Positions 45,996 to 54,206 of a stretch of 64,000 nucleotides of DNA are shown here, in pieces; position 1 is the first letter of the stretch; each line of letters starts with the position of its first letter. This DNA comes from Clostridia bacterium. Its GTDB lineage: Bacteria; Bacillota; Clostridia; Peptostreptococcales; JAAYPU01. A program made the translations under genes and the position numbers. The stretch spans positions 1-64,000 of the forward strand of contig JADQBM010000008.1 of the NCBI GenBank assembly GCA_016278615.1, in the 5' to 3' direction. The notes under the pieces were generated by a model, which ran no database searches, was not told the DNA's origin, and saw nothing but the letters and a program-made list of their open reading frames with translations.

Positions 45996-47231
45996 ATGAA
46001 TGTATTGGGTATTGTAGCTGAGTATAATCCGTTTCATAATGGTCATCTTTACCACCTAAATCGGTCTGTAGAAATTTGCAAAGCAGATTATACTGTGTGT
46101 GTTATGAGTGGTAATTTTGTACAAAGAGGCGAACCTGCCTTGTTTAATAAATGGATACGTGCAGAAGCAGCTGTGAAAAATGGAATTGACCTTGTCATAG
46201 AGCTACCATTCGCCTTTGCAAGCAGTAGCGCTGAGCACTTCTCTCAGGGAGCAGTTTCTATTTTAAACAAGCTAGGATGTGTGACTCACATTTCTTTTGG
46301 AAGTGAAACCGGGCGTATTGAGCCTCTATATTCGGCTGCCAAAATTCTATCTCATGAATCCCTCCTCTTTAAAGAACATTTGAAAAATAATCTTTCAAAA
46401 GGGATTTCCTTTCCTAATGCAAGGGAGATCAGTTTAAATAAAATTGCTAAGGACTCCAGTTCCACTAATGTCTTAAATCAACCCAACAATATACTGGGGG
46501 TTGAGTATTTAAAATGGCTCATCCGTTTAAATAGTACTATAGAGCCTATTACCATTCCCAGACATATCGCCGACTATAATGATGACAGCATTATACATAG
46601 CATCTGTAGCGCAACCGCTATCCGAAAACTTATGGAAGATACCAAAGAACCCGAACCATTGAAAAATATAACGCCTTCTCTTACCTATGAAACCATTTTA
46701 GAACATATGAATAATGGGGTTACACCTTTATTTATATGTGATGTGTTTCATTATATTAAATACAAACTTTTAATGAGTGACCCCACAGAAATACGAGATA
46801 TTTTTTCTGTCTCAGAAGGCATAGAAAACCGTATATGCAATCTAACCTATCGTCAAAATACCATGGAAGATCTAATAAGCCATATTAAAACAAAACGCTA
46901 TACCCGTACAAGCATTCAACGCATATTAATACATATACTTATGGGTTTATCTAAAATGGATATGCATACCTTTCAAGTCGATGAAAATTGCCTATACGCC
47001 CGCATTCTTGGTTTCTCCCTCAAAGGGTCTCAGCTTATTCGCTTGATCAAGGAATCAGACACAACGACGCTCCCGCTTCTTACAAATATTAATAAAGAAG
47101 CAACTGAGAATTCTTCTTTTTATCCCCTTTTAAAATACGATATTTTATCCTCTGATGTCTACCATCTCGCTTCAGGAAAGTATGACATGTACCAAGAATC
47201 CGACTATGTTAAGAAACCGTTTATACTATAG
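45996..47231 (+). CDS. tmcAL: tRNA(Met) cytidine acetate ligase
   Basis: Makes N4-acetylcytidine at the wobble position of elongator tRNA-Met from acetate and ATP (former DUF795, YlbM). The nucleotidyltransferase-like N-terminus has IVAEYNPFHNGHLYHL with the HxGH motif, then CVMSGNFVQRGEPAL and VIELPFAFASSSAEHF. 411 residues. The enzyme uses free acetate, and ackA lies just across the intergenic region. Ribosome binding site GAAAGG is about 11 nt upstream. The gene ends directly at a heptamer array. Confidence 0.93.
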   Translation: MNVLGIVAEYNPFHNGHLYHLNRSVEICKADYTVCVMSGNFVQRGEPALFNKWIRAEAAVKNGIDLVIELPFAFASSSAEHFSQGAVSILNKLGCVTHISFGSETGRIEPLYSAAKILSHESLLFKEHLKNNLSKGISFPNAREISLNKIAKDSSSTNVLNQPNNILGVEYLKWLIRLNSTIEPITIPRHIADYNDDSIIHSICSATAIRKLMEDTKEPEPLKNITPSLTYETILEHMNNGVTPLFICDVFHYIKYKLLMSDPTEIRDIFSVSEGIENRICNLTYRQNTMEDLISHIKTKRYTRTSIQRILIHILMGLSKMDMHTFQVDENCLYARILGFSLKGSQLIRLIKESDTTTLPLLTNINKEATENSSFYPLLKYDILSSDVYHLASGKYDMYQESDYVKKPFIL

Positions 47232-47440
47232 AACAGGGGACAGGGGACAGGGAACAGGGAACAGGGAAAGACCCGATCCTACATCACACAACTTGTCTTC
47301 TCCCTATAACAAGATGAAGATTTTGGAACAAAATCCACCTAAACTGTTATCTCTTATCTGTTATCTGTCTTTTCCCTGTCACCTGTCACCTGTCACCTGT
47401 CACCTGTCACCTGTCACCTGTCACCTGTCACCTGTCACCT
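47231..47440. repeat. inverted heptamer arrays (ACAGGGG / CACCTGT)
   Basis: Directly after the tmcAL stop are five ACAGGGG/ACAGGGA units (about 47235-47269). From 47380 to 47440 there are eight perfect CACCTGT units plus CACCT. The two arrays are roughly inverted complements and enclose a GATTTTGGAACAAAATC hairpin (about 47310-47326) and TTATCTC/TTATCTG units. Confidence 0.9.
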
Positions 47441-47484
47441 AAATTTTAATTCTTAATCCATTTCTCGCTGAATATAATTGTCAT

Positions 47485-48666
47485 ATGAATAATGATAAGC
47501 GTTCTTACATGAATTACATATTGGCACTTTTTCTATCCATTCTCGTTGCTATTATGATGGTTGTTTTTCCAAGGGAATCTCTTGCAGCCTCAAAGTATGG
47601 CATTGACTTATGGTTCAATAACGTTCTGCCGGCATTGCTACCTTTTTTTGTTTGCACCAAAGTCATGACCCGCCTTGGTGTTTCAAAAATCATTGGTAGG
47701 TTTTTAGAGCCTATTATGCGACCTATTTTTCGCGTTCCTGGAGAAGCTTCCTTTGTATTTGTGGTTAGTATCACTTCGGGCTATCCCATTGGCATAAAGT
47801 TAGTGACTGAAATGCGTCAAAAGAAAACCATTACTCAAAATGAAGCAGAAAGAATGCTATCATTTTGCAGCACTTCCGGTCCTCTATTTATTTTAGGCGC
47901 GGTTGGTGTTGGTATGTTTGGGAATACAGCTCTTGGATGGAGCATTGCATTTTCCCACTTCGCTGGCGCCCTTCTTAACGGAATCATTTTCAGATTTCAC
48001 GGGAAGTCCAATAGATTTTATCAAGAAAGAAAGAGCTTTTCAGAAGTTTTCAAGGACGCGAAGATAGAAAGCAGAAGCAATCAATCATTTATTGTTTTTT
48101 TAGGAGAAGCTATTATAGATTCATTTAAAACCTTACTGCTAATCTGTGGCTATATTGTCCTTTTTTCCATATTTGTAACCTTATTTGAAAAATTTTTTCT
48201 CCTCCATTTATTATCTGCCTTAGATTGCTTTCATGGCAATATGGAAGTTCTATCTTCTTGTTTAAAAGGTTTTTTCGAAATGACCATTGGATGCAGTGCA
48301 GTATCACAAGTTTCAAATATTTCCTTTATAACCACCTCTATACTATGTACTGCCATAGTGTCCTGGGGAGGACTCTCTACTCTTGCTCAGGCCTTAACTT
48401 TCATCTCCCAAACCGATATTAATGGCACACTGTATACGGTTTCAAAACTCTCTCATGCTTTTTGTTCCATATTATGTGCCTTTATCTTTGTACCTCTAAT
48501 GCTTAAATATCAACCCGTCGCCTCTAATGTATTCAACGTTTCCAACACAGTAATTAACAGCAGTTTTGTTTACAAACTGCTGTTTTCTACAAAATTAATG
48601 ATGGTGGTCATACTTGTTTTTATTCTTACAGCTATATTAAGTCAAATAAAGTCCAGAAAAAAATAA
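47485..48666 (+). CDS. ylbJ: Sporulation integral membrane protein YlbJ
   Basis: 393-residue polytopic membrane protein with nucleoside-recognition (Gate) domains, required for spore heat resistance in Bacillus. Marks: LWFNNVLPALLPFFVCTKVM, SITSGYPIGIKLVTEM, SFCSTSGPLFILGAVG and the later SCLKGFFEMTIGCSAVS. Neighbours tmcAL, coaD and rsmD are also ylb-cluster genes in Bacillus, though reordered here. The ATG at 47485 has no clear Shine-Dalgarno; an ATG 8 codons later is an alternative. A terminator-like hairpin lies inside the gene at 48556-48584. Confidence 0.92.
   Translation: MNNDKRSYMNYILALFLSILVAIMMVVFPRESLAASKYGIDLWFNNVLPALLPFFVCTKVMTRLGVSKIIGRFLEPIMRPIFRVPGEASFVFVVSITSGYPIGIKLVTEMRQKKTITQNEAERMLSFCSTSGPLFILGAVGVGMFGNTALGWSIAFSHFAGALLNGIIFRFHGKSNRFYQERKSFSEVFKDAKIESRSNQSFIVFLGEAIIDSFKTLLLICGYIVLFSIFVTLFEKFFLLHLLSALDCFHGNMEVLSSCLKGFFEMTIGCSAVSQVSNISFITTSILCTAIVSWGGLSTLAQALTFISQTDINGTLYTVSKLSHAFCSILCAFIFVPLMLKYQPVASNVFNVSNTVINSSFVYKLLFSTKLMMVVILVFILTAILSQIKSRKK
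48556..48584 (+). other. terminator-like hairpin inside ylbJ
   Basis: 11-bp stem AACAGCAGTTT/AAACTGCTGTT with loop TGTTTAC, followed by TTCTAC, about 80 nt before the ylbJ stop codon. Confidence 0.65.
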
Positions 48667-48678
48667 CATCGAAATAAT

Positions 48679-49218
48679 TTATGCTTCTTCAGAAGCTTTT
48701 TCATTTTGTGTTTTATACATCATGGTTCGTATTTCATTTCTATTGTTAGCTAGAGTTTCTCCCATATTCTCAAAGTTTCTCTGAAGACTCGCAAACATTT
48801 CATCCATGTATGTAGATTGGAGTTTCTCTATTTTTGTTTGGGCATCTCCAAGAATACTATCAACATATTCAAGGGCATTCTTTTTCATTTCTCTTGCACT
48901 TTCTTCTGAGATCCTCATTATCTCTTCAGCTCTAGCACGTGCTTTCAGTGATAAATCATCATTTTCTATCATGGATTCAATGTTTGATCTTGCATCTTTA
49001 ATCATCATTTCTGATTCTTTTTGTGCTTCTGCAAGAATTCTTTGTCTCTCCTCTTTAATCCATTGTGCCTGTTGTATTTCATCGGGAAGTTCTACCCTTA
49101 TTTCTTTAACGATTTCCAAAACCTCATTACCATCTACTAGAATTTTTCCAGTCAAAGGAAAGCCGGAACTATTTTCTATAACATCTTCTAATTCATCAAG
49201 TAAATGTAGCACCTTCAT
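48679..49218 (-). CDS. Coiled-coil protein, DivIVA/ATPase-stalk-like
   Basis: 179 residues, mostly a long Ala/Glu/Lys-rich coiled coil (about 55-165, for example QWIKEERQRILAEAQKESEM), with a short N-terminal domain (MKVLHLLDELEDVIENSSG). Database-style names vary between ATP synthase subunit b-like and DivIVA-like; no membrane anchor is present, so I do not assign it to an ATPase. It is a conserved clostridial neighbour of coaD. ATG 49218 has GGAGGGG 6 nt upstream. It begins 16 nt after coaD. Confidence 0.7.
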   Translation of the reverse strand: MKVLHLLDELEDVIENSSGFPLTGKILVDGNEVLEIVKEIRVELPDEIQQAQWIKEERQRILAEAQKESEMMIKDARSNIESMIENDDLSLKARARAEEIMRISEESAREMKKNALEYVDSILGDAQTKIEKLQSTYMDEMFASLQRNFENMGETLANNRNEIRTMMYKTQNEKASEEA

Positions 49219-49234
49219 TATTGTCCCCTCCATT

Positions 49235-49714
49235 TTAATTATTAAGCTTCTTCTTCATATATTCTATTACCTTTTCAGGTACAAGGTCTTCGATATTTCC
49301 GCCAAACATAAACACTTCTTTCACTAAACTTGAGCTAATATATGAATAGTCTGATTTCGTCATTAAAAACAATGTTTCCATTTGTGAATAGAGTTTTCTA
49401 TTCATTTGAGCCATTTGGAATTCATATTCAAAGTCCGTTGTAGCTCGAAGCCCTCTTATGACAGCATCAATATCATTTCTTTTTACATAGTTAATTAATA
49501 ATCCCGAAAAACTATCAACTACAATATTGCCCAATCCGTCAGTCACTTCTTTAATCATTTCTATTCGTTCCTCAACAGAAAAGAAAGGGACTTTTGAGGG
49601 ATTGTTTAATACTCCAATAACCAACTTGTCAGAAAATTTAACCGCCCTATTGATCATATCCATGTGCCCATTTGTAATGGGGTCAAAGGTTCCTGGATAC
49701 AGGTTGATTCGCAT
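49235..49714 (-). CDS. coaD: Phosphopantetheine adenylyltransferase
   Basis: Penultimate step of coenzyme A synthesis. The nucleotidyltransferase motif YPGTFDPITNGHMDMI (T/HxGH) is at about 6-21 and the C-terminal ISSSLVKEV near 128-136. 159 residues, usual length. AGGAGGAAATC precedes the ATG. Follows rsmD by 42 nt; the rsmD-coaD pair is conserved in Firmicutes. Confidence 0.95.
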   Translation of the reverse strand: MRINLYPGTFDPITNGHMDMINRAVKFSDKLVIGVLNNPSKVPFFSVEERIEMIKEVTDGLGNIVVDSFSGLLINYVKRNDIDAVIRGLRATTDFEYEFQMAQMNRKLYSQMETLFLMTKSDYSYISSSLVKEVFMFGGNIEDLVPEKVIEYMKKKLNN

Positions 49715-49756
49715 ACATGATTTCCTCCTATTTCAGATACGATGATGGTATCCCCC

Positions 49757-50302
49757 TTAATATTGTGAATACCTTAAAATAGAAATAGTTGTTATACCGT
49801 ACCTTTTTCTTTTAATTAATTGGAATTTTTCATATTTATCTGGTACTTCTTCTTTATTGTGCTCTATCACAAGGATTCCTTCATGGGAGACTTTCTCATA
49901 TGAAGAAATGCACCGGACACAATCCATCACATATCCTTTATTATAAGGAGGGTCTAAAAAAAAGATATCTGCTTTTTGCGGAATGTCCTTTAATGCTCTT
50001 TCATAATGACCTTTGATTATCGAGCTTTGTTCTGAAAAACCTGTAATGGAAATATTCTCTTTCACCATCTCTAAGCTTAAAGGACTACTGTCAACAAAAT
50101 AAACTTTTTCTGCACCCCTGCTGATGGCTTCTAACCCTAAATTTCCAGTTCCAGCAAAAACGTCAACCACAACAGCTCCCCCTACATAAGGACTTATCAT
50201 ATTGAAAATAGATTCCTTAACTCTATCTCCGGTAGGTCTTATATCTAGGTTTTTTGGCACAATGAGTTTTCTTCCTTTGGCCTCTCCTGCAATAATTCTC
50301 AT
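49757..50302 (-). CDS. rsmD: 16S rRNA (guanine(966)-N2)-methyltransferase
   Basis: SAM-dependent methyltransferase. Marks: MRIIAGEAKGRKL at the start, RPTGDRVKESIFNMI, the SAM-binding VVDVFAGTGNLGLEA and the catalytic motif FLDPPYNKG. 181 residues. Precedes coaD as in B. subtilis ylbH-ylbI. Confidence 0.94.
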   Translation of the reverse strand: MRIIAGEAKGRKLIVPKNLDIRPTGDRVKESIFNMISPYVGGAVVVDVFAGTGNLGLEAISRGAEKVYFVDSSPLSLEMVKENISITGFSEQSSIIKGHYERALKDIPQKADIFFLDPPYNKGYVMDCVRCISSYEKVSHEGILVIEHNKEEVPDKYEKFQLIKRKRYGITTISILRYSQY

Positions 50303-50354
50303 ATCTTTACCCTCTTAATATTATATTTTATCATATAGAATAGAAAGTGCAATA

Positions 50355-50390
50355 CTAAAGGACATGCTTGAAGACATGTCCTTTAGTTTA
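50355..50390 (-). terminator. terminator after the SASP gene
   Basis: Perfect 12-bp stem CTAAAGGACATG/CATGTCCTTTAG (50355-50366, 50375-50386). The T-rich side (TTTATATG) lies on the + strand; on the minus strand the tail is weak. Confidence 0.65.
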
Positions 50391-50397
50391 TATGTAA

Positions 50398-50419
50398 GAT
50401 CTGTGACATGTCACAGATC
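50398..50419. promoter_or_regulatory. 22-bp perfect palindrome
   Basis: Two 11-bp arms, GATCTGTGACA and TGTCACAGATC, with no loop. It lies between the SASP stop and the 12-bp hairpin at 50355. It could be a second terminator stem or a protein-binding site. Confidence 0.55.
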
Positions 50420-50443
50420 CATATTATCTATGTTTTTTAAAAA

Positions 50444-50665
50444 TTACATAGATTGATTTTTTCCTGCTAACTGCTGTTCAGCCATTTGAACAAGGTTTCT
50501 CGTAATATAACCTCCAACATAACCGTTTTGTCTTGAGGTTAAGTTTCCTTTATCCATGTTCGCGTAATTGCTGAGACCTAGTTCATTAGCGATTTCAGTT
50601 TTCATGTTGTTTAGTGCAGCTTTTGCTTCAGGAACTACTTTGCTATTTGTGTTATTTGTAGCCAT
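50444..50665 (-). CDS. Alpha/beta-type small acid-soluble spore protein
   Basis: Major spore DNA-binding protein that protects DNA from UV and heat. 73 residues starting MATNNTNSK; the germination-protease site KTEIANELGL and the C-terminal GNLTSRQNGYVGGYITRNLV are diagnostic. ATG 50665 has AGGAGGTG 6 nt upstream; an in-frame GTG at 50674 lies within that site. Shows that the organism forms endospores. Expected to be read by sigma-G. Confidence 0.95.
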   Translation of the reverse strand: MATNNTNSKVVPEAKAALNNMKTEIANELGLSNYANMDKGNLTSRQNGYVGGYITRNLVQMAEQQLAGKNQSM

Positions 50666-50761
50666 TTTTTTCACCTCCTATTGTATTGTAGTATTAATTT
50701 AACCAACAGAGGCAGAAGTATGACAAGCAAGTTTTTACCCTTTTTCCTTTTATTAGTACCG

Positions 50762-52816
50762 TTAAATGCTAAAGTTATCCATTTTTTTAAAAAGTAAAGC
50801 AATTCTAACCTTCGCTTTTTCATTGTCTTCTTGTAGTAAGAATGGATCTTCTCCTAAAAGAATATTTGATTCCACCTGTACCTGTTTCAAAATTCTGATA
50901 TGCTTAAATAAATTTGCTGTTTTCAGCTCAGGAATGCCGTGTTGCCTGGTTCCAAAAAATTCACCTGGTCCTCGAATATCTAAATCTTTCTCTGCAATGA
51001 GGAATCCATTATTTGTCTCTTCCATTATACTCATTCTCTCTTTAGCAATCTCATTGTTGCTGGCAAAGATTAATAGACAATAAGATTGATGTGCGCCTCG
51101 GCCCACTCTTCCTCTAAGCTGATGCAATTGAGCCAATCCAAATCTTTCAGAATTTTCCACCACCATTACAGTTGCATTTGGAACATTTATTCCAACTTCA
51201 ATTAATACTGTAGATATAAGAATATGTATTTCTTCTTTAATAAAACAATCCATAAGTTTTTCTTTTTCTGCCTGCTTAAGATTCCCATGTATGACAGCCA
51301 CCTTATGGTCTTTAAAAAATATTTTAAGCTCGTCATATAGGCTTTCCACTGACTTAACATCAGAACTCTCTGAATCCTCAATAAGCGGCGCAACAATATA
51401 AGCTTGTCTCCCTTTCCCTACTTCTTCCAGGACCCTTTCATAAGCTTTTAATCTATCCGATGAAGGAATACTATTTGTTTTAATATCTTTTCTGCCTGGA
51501 GGCAATTCAGTAATTAGGGATATATCCAAATCTCCATATAGTATTAAAGCCAATGTCCTTGGTATTGGTGTTGCTGTCATAACCAATACCTCTGGCCTCA
51601 AACCTTTTTCTGCAAGTGCAGCACGTTGGTTTACCCCAAAACGATGCTGTTCATCTGTAATAACAAGTCCAAGCTTTTGAAAGACAACATTTTCTTGTAT
51701 AACAGCATGGGTTCCTATTAATAAATCAATTTTCCCAGATTGCAAGTCCAAGAATAGTTGTCGCTTTTCTTTAAGGGGAATACTTTTAGACAAAAACTCT
51801 ATTCGAAAAGAGAATGATTTAAAAAACTCTTTAAAGGTTTCGAAATGTTGGCGTGCTAAAATCTCAGTAGGCGCCATTAAAACAGCCTGATAAGAAGAGA
51901 TAACCGCTTTATATACAGCTACCGCCGCAATAACCGTCTTCCCTGAGCCTACATCTCCCTGTATTAATCGATTGGTTACTTTGGAGCTCTCCATGTCTTT
52001 TGACATTTCGTCCATGACTTTTTGTTGGGAAATTGTCAACGAAAAAGGAAGTTGACTGATAAATGGATCCACCGATTCTTTGGAAAAAGCAAAGCCGGCT
52101 TTTCCAGTCTGAATCTTACTTTTTATCATAAACAACCCTGTTTGTAGAAAAAAAAGTTCCTCAAAAACCAGACGATATCTTGCTTCCTTTAGAGATTCTA
52201 AAGTGTTTGGAAAATGAATGGCTTCCAAAGCATATTGAATACCACAAAGCCGATTTCTGCTTAGGGTCTTCGAGGGCAGATATTCATCTATTTCCTCAAC
52301 ATGCAACATGACTTTTCGCTGAATTTTTCTTCTTTCATTTTGGGTCATGCCTTCAGTTAGTGGATATACAGGTATCAAGCCTTTCATTTCTTCTGTGTCA
52401 GTTTCAGAAAAATCAGGATGAACCATTTGTTTCTTTCCGTGAGAAAAAGATCCTTTTCCATAGAAGTAATACGATTTACCTCTTTCGAAAGTTTTTAAAT
52501 AGTAAGTAGCATTGAAAAAAATAATATCTATTTTTCCGGAATCATCTTCCACCCATAAGCTCAATATTTGTTTCCTATTCCTAACAAAATTACTTTTACT
52601 AATTTTTATAACTTTTCCCAAGATAAGTGCAGGTTCGTTATCCAATACTTCTGTTATAGGCTTAACATTGCGCCTGTCTTCATAATCTCTTGGAAAAGAA
52701 TATAAGAGTTCCTTAACAGAATGAATACCCATTTTGTTAAATTTGTCGGCTTTTTTGGGTCCTATGCCTTTAATAGCCGTAATGGGCTTTTGTAAAAAGT
52801 CTTCATTGAAATCCAT
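50762..52816 (-). CDS. recG: ATP-dependent DNA helicase RecG
   Basis: Branch-migrating helicase that remodels stalled forks and recombination intermediates. N-terminal wedge/OB domain (about 1-150, with ITAIKGIGPKKADKF), Walker A GDVGSGKT at 287-294, DEQHRFG, MTATPIPRTLAL, and in the second RecA fold QLRGRVGRGAHQSYCLL. 684 residues, normal. Starts 6 nt after the Asp23-family gene. The fakA/yloV gene that usually separates these two in Firmicutes is missing. Confidence 0.96.
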   Translation of the reverse strand: MDFNEDFLQKPITAIKGIGPKKADKFNKMGIHSVKELLYSFPRDYEDRRNVKPITEVLDNEPALILGKVIKISKSNFVRNRKQILSLWVEDDSGKIDIIFFNATYYLKTFERGKSYYFYGKGSFSHGKKQMVHPDFSETDTEEMKGLIPVYPLTEGMTQNERRKIQRKVMLHVEEIDEYLPSKTLSRNRLCGIQYALEAIHFPNTLESLKEARYRLVFEELFFLQTGLFMIKSKIQTGKAGFAFSKESVDPFISQLPFSLTISQQKVMDEMSKDMESSKVTNRLIQGDVGSGKTVIAAVAVYKAVISSYQAVLMAPTEILARQHFETFKEFFKSFSFRIEFLSKSIPLKEKRQLFLDLQSGKIDLLIGTHAVIQENVVFQKLGLVITDEQHRFGVNQRAALAEKGLRPEVLVMTATPIPRTLALILYGDLDISLITELPPGRKDIKTNSIPSSDRLKAYERVLEEVGKGRQAYIVAPLIEDSESSDVKSVESLYDELKIFFKDHKVAVIHGNLKQAEKEKLMDCFIKEEIHILISTVLIEVGINVPNATVMVVENSERFGLAQLHQLRGRVGRGAHQSYCLLIFASNNEIAKERMSIMEETNNGFLIAEKDLDIRGPGEFFGTRQHGIPELKTANLFKHIRILKQVQVESNILLGEDPFLLQEDNEKAKVRIALLFKKMDNFSI

Positions 52817-52822
52817 ATCATA

Positions 52823-53209
52823 TCAACCCTTAATCAAAATATCTCTTTTTGCAATTTTTCTTGATTTGATTCCCTTTATATAAATAAAAATGGTCTGAGG
52901 CATCATTCCAGTTGATTCCAACATGTTCTGTCTGATTTCTTTTATCATCTTATGGGTAATATGCTTGATACTAACTCCAAATTTAAGGATGACATACAAT
53001 CGAATCATGATATTGCCTTCGTCGCTTTTTCTGACATCCACAAGATAACTATCTATATTCGCTGATATAAGATTGATAACAGCCTGTCCCTTTGAATTGG
53101 TAAGACATACAACTTCAGGATTATCTTTAATGGTATACTTGACTATTTTTTCTATAACTCTTTTATCAATATGGATATTTCCAAATTCATTTTTTGACTT
53201 AATAAACAT
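52823..53209 (-). CDS. Asp23/Gls24 family envelope-stress protein
   Basis: 128-residue DUF322 protein related to B. subtilis YloU. The core GNIHIDKRVIEKIVKYTIKD and the later VSIKHITHKMIKEIRQNM match the family pattern; the C-terminus is unusually basic (KGIKSRKIAKRDILIKG). ATG 53209 has AAGGTGATTATT upstream. It diverges from rpmB and is coupled to recG; rpmB-yloU is the usual order, although here rpmB is on the opposite strand. Confidence 0.83.
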   Translation of the reverse strand: MFIKSKNEFGNIHIDKRVIEKIVKYTIKDNPEVVCLTNSKGQAVINLISANIDSYLVDVRKSDEGNIMIRLYVILKFGVSIKHITHKMIKEIRQNMLESTGMMPQTIFIYIKGIKSRKIAKRDILIKG

Positions 53210-53366
53210 AATAATCACCTTATTCTTTATTCTTTGTGTTATCATCTTATTATATCTAAGTTTATTATTTAAAACAAAGTTTTTTGCAATCTTTTAAATT
53301 GTATGATACCAAAAATTTTGCAAATATTCAATTTGTAATTCTTTCAATCTCTTTCTCATATTTTGT

Positions 53367-53395
53367 TTTACACTTATAAGAATATATGTTATAAT
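53367..53395 (+). promoter_or_regulatory. sigma-A promoter of rpmB
   Basis: TTTACA (53367-53372), 17-bp spacer, TATAAT (53390-53395), about 70 nt upstream of rpmB. Confidence 0.85.
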
Positions 53396-53468
53396 ACCTT
53401 TGTTTCACGCAAAAAATTTCTATGAAATTCATTATATTATTTGATTTGCCATTGAGGAGGTGTTTTAA

Positions 53469-53660
53469 ATGTCCAGGACTTGCGAAGTGTGCGGTAGAGG
53501 TCAGATTTCTGGTAATCAGGTCAGCCATTCAAACAGACACACAAAAAGAAAATGGAATGTAAATGTACAAAAAATCAGAATCATTGAAGGTAGTTCTGTT
53601 ATCAGAAAAACAGTTTGTACAAGATGTATCCGATCAAATAAAATCACAAGAGCAATGTGA
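53469..53660 (+). CDS. rpmB: 50S ribosomal protein L28
   Basis: 63 residues. [20 protein letters not shown] and the second Cys pair CTRC make this the zinc-binding form of L28. AGGAGGTGTTTTAA precedes the ATG. It is monocistronic, with promoter and terminator on either side. Confidence 0.96.
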   Translation: MSRTCEVCGRGQISGNQVSHSNRHTKRKWNVNVQKIRIIEGSSVIRKTVCTRCIRSNKITRAM

Positions 53661-53683
53661 GATTGATATCAAAGGATATAAAA

Positions 53684-53736
53684 GGGCGGTTCTTTTTAGC
53701 TTTATGTTAAAGTTAAAAAGAACCGTTCTTTTCTTA
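53684..53736 (+). terminator. terminator of rpmB
   Basis: Long stem GGGCGGTTCTTTTTA/TAAAAAGAACCGTTC around GCTTTATGTTAAAGT, followed by TTTTCTT. Its right part touches the 3' end of the convergent small gene at 53734. Confidence 0.85.
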
Positions 53737-53901
53737 GCAAAAAAGTTTATATCCCAAGTATATAAGCATAAAACCAATGATAACCAGCCAAAGCCTGTAT
53801 GGAAGAACAAGAATGCCAATGATAGATACCCCAAGTATTAATAAGACCAATCCTATTATTTTCATTTCTGCATTCCAAAAAGAATACCTACCTCGTCTCA
53901 T
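53734..53901 (-). CDS. Small two-helix membrane protein
   Basis: 55 residues, MRRGRYSFWNAEMKIIG followed by two hydrophobic helices (about 14-32 and 36-52) split by PYRLW. The ATG at 53901 has AGGGGTGATAAG upstream, a strong ribosome binding site; a longer frame to 53934 lacks one. Its start lies 13 nt after the stop of the other small membrane gene, so they form a pair. No known family recognised. Confidence 0.62.
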   Translation of the reverse strand: MRRGRYSFWNAEMKIIGLVLLILGVSIIGILVLPYRLWLVIIGFMLIYLGYKLFC

Positions 53902-53914
53902 CTTATCACCCCTA

Positions 53915-54091
53915 TCATATGAAGATATACACAATCAGTGTACAGATTAAACTTCCTAAAATAATGTACCAAAAGAGCAGTGGGGCTCCTTCTATTATTA
54001 TAATACCACCTGCAACAGCCATAATAATTCCAATAATTTTCTTTGAAAAGTTTTTTTTTTCAAAGTAACCACCCTTATATTTTAAGTCCAT
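53915..54091 (-). CDS. Second small membrane protein
   Basis: 58 residues: a basic N-terminus (MDLKYKGGYFEKKNFSKK) and two hydrophobic stretches (IIGIIMAVAGGIIII and LLFWYIILGSLICTLIVYIFI). The ATG at 54091 has no convincing ribosome binding site, and a TTG at 54063 is out of frame, so the start is uncertain. It directly precedes the other small membrane gene in the same orientation. Confidence 0.45.
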   Translation of the reverse strand: MDLKYKGGYFEKKNFSKKIIGIIMAVAGGIIIIEGAPLLFWYIILGSLICTLIVYIFI

Positions 54092-54156
54092 ATATCATTT
54101 TATAATATTAAGAAAGGGAAACCTTTGTGACAAATAATAGGTTTTATATATTTTAT

Positions 54157-54201
54157 GTGAATAAAATAAAAGAAATGAAAGATATCTCCCTTTCATTTCT
54201 T
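54157..54201 (-). terminator. terminator of the catabolic operon
   Basis: Perfect 12-bp stem AAGAAATGAAAG/CTTTCATTTCTT (54170-54181, 54190-54201) followed on the minus strand by TTTATTTTATTC. It lies 6 nt past the aminotransferase stop. Confidence 0.85.
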
Positions 54202-54206
54202 CATGA

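Noticed and set aside
47380-47440. CRISPR array suggested by regular repeats
   Set aside because: The unit is 7 nt and directly tandem without spacers, and no cas genes are in the window.
53915-54063. TTG start at 54063 for the second small membrane gene
   Set aside because: Although TTACTTG follows a GGTGG sequence, counting the ten-A tract puts this TTG out of frame; the in-frame ATG is at 54091.
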